From the NCBI GenBank assembly GCA_910586405.1, contig CAJUII010000071.1, forward strand, positions 1 to 16,570: a DNA stretch of 16,570 nucleotides, written 5' to 3'. The notes under the pieces were generated by a model. It did not search any database. It saw nothing but the letters and a program-made list of their open reading frames with translations, and was not told the origin of the DNA. The position numbers and the translations under genes were made by a program. Numbering within the stretch: the first letter of the stretch is position 1; each line of letters starts with the position of its first letter. Below, one piece after another: positions 14,701 to 16,570 of this stretch. Source of the DNA: an uncultured Lachnospiraceae bacterium. GTDB lineage: Bacteria; Bacillota; Clostridia; Lachnospirales; Lachnospiraceae.

Positions 14701-14919
14701 CGTATCCTCATCAGTAAAATCAACCTGCTGTCCTTCCCTTCCTTCTTCCCAGATCCACAGGTTCCACCCTTCATAGCTGTTGTCTGCCCTTCCGCCATAG
14801 TGGACAATCAGTGTTGTTCCAGCTGCCTGCGCTGTCATGCCCGGTGTCAAAACTGACACAACTGTCATAAATACCATCAACAGTGCCAGCACGCCGGCAG
14901 TCACTCGTTTCTTTTCCAT
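11722..14919 (-). CDS. pulA: Cell-surface type I pullulanase (GH13)
   Basis: Secreted debranching enzyme of 1065 residues that hydrolyses alpha-1,6 bonds in pullulan, glycogen and starch dextrins. Order: signal peptide (1-32, after KKR, with AQA before the cut), CBM41-like module (about 35-125, YEGWNLWIW), a second diverged CBM41-like module (about 158-255), an Ig-like stretch (about 265-352), CBM48-like domain (about 372-460), then the GH13 barrel. The type I signature appears as FNWGYDP (558-564). Catalytic regions: DVVYNH (605-610); GFRFDLM with nucleophile Asp675; YGEGW with acid Glu704; SCHDN with Asp804. All catalytic residues are present. After a Thr/Ser/Glu-rich linker (1001-1039), a hydrophobic helix (1041-1060) and KKRKK anchor it in the membrane; there is no LPXTG. 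GGAGG lies 9 nt before ATG 14919. Function is well supported; exact polysaccharide preference is not. Confidence 0.96.
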   Translation of the reverse strand: MEKKRVTAGVLALLMVFMTVVSVLTPGMTAQAAGTTLIVHYGGRADNSYEGWNLWIWEEGREGQQVDFTDEDTFGKVAVYQTNRKPSSIGFILRLNQWEDKDMGDDRFVTVDGETVEIWVTSGEAEFATTAPDGAETYDLAALEEARLNVYNEEGAAKINVHYYNFDQKYSTDNVEAYAWAGSEVGGNYPMAEKDAFGALFKIGLLPKEGVKTAGVRVIQDGDADAALDYEIDLTKATDNTIDVYIVEGNPTLWYNEEEAVFQPVIAEAYFSETTSKEIYAYLSRAPKNTSALAAQLKITDAEGTEYKVASAESEDGRAVLLTLEEALELSKTYDISMEGYEGTTISMNKIIGSSYFDEAFAYEGDDLGAAYTKEKTGFKVWAPTASEVSLNLYEQGDGDNLIETLPMTLGEKGVWSCEKQGDLNGVYYTYSIKIGNKTNEAVDLYARTTGVNGDRGMVVDLSATNPEGFEEDVRPAFENPTDAVIYEIHVRDLSSDASSGISNTGKFLGFTETGTTNPDGLATGIDHIKDLGVTHVQILPSYDYATVDETKLDTPQFNWGYDPKNYNVPEGSYSTDPYHGEVRINEMKQMIQAFHENGIRVNMDVVYNHTFNIENSWYQKTVPDYFYRKVGENYSNASGCGNETASDRAMVRKYIVDSVVYWAKEYHIDGFRFDLMAVHDIETMNAVRAALDEIDPSIMVYGEGWTGGDCAIPSSQQALKANMAKIDRVGAFSDDIRDGIKGSVFDAQDKGFISGKDGMEESVKFGIVGATPHPQVMTFKNDKGSRSWAAQPGQSINYVSCHDNLTFWDKLAISNADDSEETRIQMNKLGSAIILTSQGVPFFQAGEELLRSKPSATVEGGFDENSYTSPDSTNSIKWAEKAKVLDTYDYYKGLIAFRKAHSALRMTTAADIQSNLVFMSGLDANVIGYTIANNANSDTAEKITVLLNGNKNAVEVALPAGTWEICVNDKTAGTASVGTAQGTVSVPGISAMVLVQGDDTIVKAETKTETENDTTANASTESAEASGNTESAQSASGNMPLIIGGIVAAAAAVAAGIFIKKRKK

Positions 14920-14956
14920 AACCTATAACCTCCATCCGATTTTATTTGATAAATTC

Positions 14957-14985
14957 ATTATAGCTTGTTATGGAAAAAATTGCTA
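14957..14985 (-). promoter_or_regulatory. Promoter of the pullulanase gene
   Basis: A perfect -10 TATAAT (14957-14962 on the minus strand) with a weak -35, TAGCAA (14980-14985), at 17 bp. A weak -35 next to an upstream palindrome is what an activator-dependent promoter would look like, but that is inference. Confidence 0.6.
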
Positions 14986-14987
14986 TC

Positions 14988-15006
14988 GGAATTTTCGCAA
15001 AATTTC
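14988..15006. promoter_or_regulatory. Palindrome upstream of the pullulanase promoter
   Basis: AATTTT (14990-14995), CGC, AAAATT (14999-15004) is a perfect inverted repeat with an added G/C pair one base further out on each side. It ends 3 bp from the -35. It does not fit the catabolite-responsive element consensus, so if it is a binding site it belongs to another, possibly sugar-specific, regulator. Confidence 0.4.
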
Positions 15007-15060
15007 GTAACTTGTTTTTAGTTAATTTACCGAACATTTTTCGAGCCTTTTAAAATCTGA

Positions 15061-15111
15061 CTTTTCGTCTGACGGAGGACAAAAGCCAAGGTTATGCATT
15101 TCGCATAGCCG
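15061..15111 (-). other. Two further hairpins downstream of the lipoprotein terminator
   Basis: Hairpin A (15091-15111): GGTTATGC and GCATAGCC pair at 7 of 8 positions around ATTTC. Hairpin B (15061-15085): CTTTT-GTC pairs with GAC-AAAAG with one bulged base and an 8-nt loop. Together with the terminator at 15118-15157 they form three consecutive stems upstream of the pullulanase promoter. I do not recognise a known structured RNA. Confidence 0.4.
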
Positions 15112-15117
15112 TAAAAC

Positions 15118-15157
15118 AAAGGCGCAGGCACCGTAAATAACGGTTTCCTACGCCTTA
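15118..15157 (-). terminator. Intrinsic terminator after the DUF3048 gene
   Basis: A long interrupted stem: AAGGCG (15119-15124) with CGCCTT (15151-15156), continuing through AGG/CCT and ACCGT/ACGGT to an AAATA loop. On the minus strand it is followed by TTTGTTTT. It begins 6 bp after the lipoprotein stop. Confidence 0.8.
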
Positions 15158-15162
15158 TGATT

Positions 15163-16314
15163 TTATTTTATAACGACATCATTCCATGAATCTGACGGAA
15201 CAAGTGCCACATATGTCTTGCCGGTGTTCATCTCAATCTGCTCACCAGTCTGTTTATTCAGATAAATTGTCGGCTCACTCTCTCCTGCCTTAATCCATGT
15301 CACCTCAACTGCCTTGCCCTCTGTAATGTAGTATGCATCACGACCAGAACCAATCGCATTGTAAATCAGATAACCATTGCTGTCATGCTGAGAAAATGTC
15401 GTGTCCTGAATCAGCAGATTCTTAAAAGTAAGCTGCGCATTGCCGTGCTGCGGGTCTGTATGTGCACTGCCATACTCATAATAATCATACGTCCCTGTTG
15501 ACTCATTGTACTGAAGTTTTGAGCTGTTGTGTGGAAAAGGCAGCTCAATCTCGGTGCAGTCCATCGTATCGCCCATCGTGGTCAGATCGACCGCTGAGTT
15601 CGAAAAGATATAATGCTGTCCCGGATAAAATTCATTGTACTCCGTTGAATATTTTGAATTGGCGAATTTCTTATCGAGATCCCCTGCACAGATGTATTCT
15701 GTAAATTCTCTCGACTTTCCATTGTTCACACGGGAAAATCCGCCGCTGAAATTTGCCGAATAATCCTTTGCAATCCACTTGTCAATATAGAACGGACCTC
15801 CGTCATGACACAGCACTGCATTCCACTCTGCTGCAAGCATGATATTTGTATCTCTGGTACTGCGGATACTGCCAAACTGCTCAATCTTTCCCCAGTCCTT
15901 GACAACTGCCATAAGACGAGTAATTCTGCCGTTTGCAGTACTATTCATAAGCTCATATACCACATCTGCCTCCGTGAGACCAAAATGCGGCAGCGCTGTT
16001 TTTTCATTATCCACCATTACCGCAATCGGGCGCTGATTCTTCAAGCTCTCGTCAATCCACTCATTCGTGATCTCACTGCGGTACATTCCCTCTCTAGTTT
16101 CCTCTTCCGCCTGTTCGGTGGAAGACTCCTCCACATCCGGCACCTCCGGTGTGTCATCCGTATCATTTGATGTATCTCCTGCAATATCTGCAAAGTCAAG
16201 CTCTTTCACAGGTTCTGGATCCTTTTTGTCACCGCAGCCTGTCATCGCTGCTGCTGCCATCGTCAAAGCCAGCAGTAAGGCAATTCCTTTCTTTTTCATC
16301 TTGTTTCTTTTCAT
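15163..16314 (-). CDS. DUF3048 lipoprotein (YerB-like)
   Basis: Lipoprotein of 383 residues. The N-terminus (MKRNKMKKKG, a hydrophobic run, then AAMTGCG) is a lipoprotein signal with the modified cysteine at residue 27. An acidic Asp/Glu/Thr linker (about 30-75) follows, then the DUF3048 domain, opening with RPIAVMVDN (95-103), GLTEADVVYELM and GRITRLMAV. The C-terminal part (TYLALVPS-like end, TYVALVPSDSW) is the second half of the YerB-type fold. The length is normal for the family, represented by B. subtilis YerB, whose function is not established. ATG 16314 is preferred because GAGGA lies 7 nt upstream; the ATG at codon 6 has no site. It begins about 45 bp after the SRP RNA 3' end, and no convincing promoter lies between. 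Confidence 0.92.
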   Translation of the reverse strand: MKRNKMKKKGIALLLALTMAAAAMTGCGDKKDPEPVKELDFADIAGDTSNDTDDTPEVPDVEESSTEQAEEETREGMYRSEITNEWIDESLKNQRPIAVMVDNEKTALPHFGLTEADVVYELMNSTANGRITRLMAVVKDWGKIEQFGSIRSTRDTNIMLAAEWNAVLCHDGGPFYIDKWIAKDYSANFSGGFSRVNNGKSREFTEYICAGDLDKKFANSKYSTEYNEFYPGQHYIFSNSAVDLTTMGDTMDCTEIELPFPHNSSKLQYNESTGTYDYYEYGSAHTDPQHGNAQLTFKNLLIQDTTFSQHDSNGYLIYNAIGSGRDAYYITEGKAVEVTWIKAGESEPTIYLNKQTGEQIEMNTGKTYVALVPSDSWNDVVIK

Positions 16315-16359
16315 AATTTTTCCTCTTCACGACTCCTCTTAAAAGTAACCATTTTTTTA

Positions 16360-16570
16360 TCGTGCAAACGGCTTCGAATCCTATGCCCATGTACGTTACC
16401 TCTACAGTTAACTCCGCCAGGCACCCTCACGGCACATATGAAATCCGCCTTAGTGCTGCTACATTCCTGTCCTGACACGGTTCAACGGCACACATTGCGT
16501 GAGACCCAAACTTCAACGCCACTTATAAAGGGCAGCTACACAAACGCAGACCCTCCGTCGTTTATCACCC
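16360..16570 (-). ncRNA. ffs: Signal recognition particle RNA (large Firmicutes type), 5' end beyond window
   Basis: The RNA core of the signal recognition particle, which with Ffh targets nascent membrane and secreted proteins. Read on the minus strand, segments match B. subtilis scRNA in order: AAGTGGCGTTGA, GTTTGGGTC, CGCAATG, GAACCGTGTCAGGAC, the GGAA tetraloop (16464-16467) followed by GTAGCAGCACTAAG, then ATGTGCCG, GGGTGCCTGG, GTTAACTG, GTAACG and GATTCG. About 210 nt are visible of an expected 265-270; the missing part is the 5' Alu-domain end. The 3' end is estimated at about 16360 from the TTTGCACG segment corresponding to the B. subtilis terminus. No T-run terminator is evident after it on the minus strand. 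Confidence 0.93.

Noticed and set aside
15061..15111. Known riboswitch upstream of the pullulanase gene
   Set aside because: The stems lie upstream of the pullulanase promoter and I could match no conserved riboswitch core.
16360..16570. tRNA cluster or tmRNA near the right edge
   Set aside because: The segments match SRP RNA in order, including the GGAA loop region; no cloverleaf or tmRNA tag frame is seen.

Overview
The window looks like a chromosomal segment of a Gram-positive gut anaerobe of the Clostridia, most likely Lachnospiraceae. Reasons: a long Firmicutes-type SRP RNA with an Alu domain, strong GGAGG-type ribosome binding sites, a GH31 alpha-glucosidase that reads like the Blautia/Ruminococcus obeum enzyme, a cell-surface type I pullulanase with CBM41-like modules, and a DUF3048 lipoprotein. 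No tRNA, IS element or CRISPR array was seen. The family assignments come from recognising motifs by eye, not from database searches.

Layout, left to right. (1) 1-2632, minus strand: a MATE exporter followed 32 bp later by a GH31 alpha-glucosidase whose C-terminus runs off the left edge; a TTGACA promoter lies in front. (2) 2750-4717, plus strand: a self-contained two-gene cassette with its own putative promoter and an 11-bp-stem terminator. It encodes an IbrA-like PAPS-reductase-fold protein (DUF3440) and an IbrB-like ParB/sulfiredoxin-fold protein. These are the only clear plus-strand genes in the window. (3) 4723-6645, minus: an sCache methyl-accepting chemotaxis protein. (4) 6731-7617, minus: a short DtxR/MntR-family metalloregulator with its own promoter and candidate operator, preceded by a Nudix hydrolase. 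(5) 7632-7799: a dense block of hairpins made of two 48-bp direct repeats; a third, diverged copy of the core lies near 11.67 kb. (6) 7822-11282, minus: ThrH (phosphoserine phosphatase / homoserine phosphotransferase), a membrane-anchored DUF4097 repeat protein and an FAD-dependent oxidoreductase; the last two form a likely operon (FAD gene first). (7) 11381-11623, minus: a 62-residue small protein with an excellent ribosome binding site. (8) 11722-15006, minus: a secreted, membrane-anchored type I pullulanase. (9) 15061-16570, minus: the DUF3048 lipoprotein and, just upstream of it, the 3' part of the SRP RNA gene.

How the parts may work together. The surface pullulanase would cut alpha-1,6 branches of pullulan, glycogen or starch outside the cell, and the cytoplasmic GH31 enzyme would finish short alpha-glucans inside. 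The GH31 keeps the tryptophan linked to isomaltose preference in its characterised relative. They are about 10 kb apart and have separate promoters, so this link is functional inference. The other genes look like unrelated single-gene or two-gene units.

The part most likely to hold poorly described biology is the IbrA/IbrB-like cassette, an ATP-pyrophosphatase fold paired with a ParB/sulfiredoxin fold, whose biochemical activity I do not know to be established. Next are the dispersed hairpin repeat and the 18-residue-period DUF4097 protein. No stretch longer than 300 bases lacks a gene.
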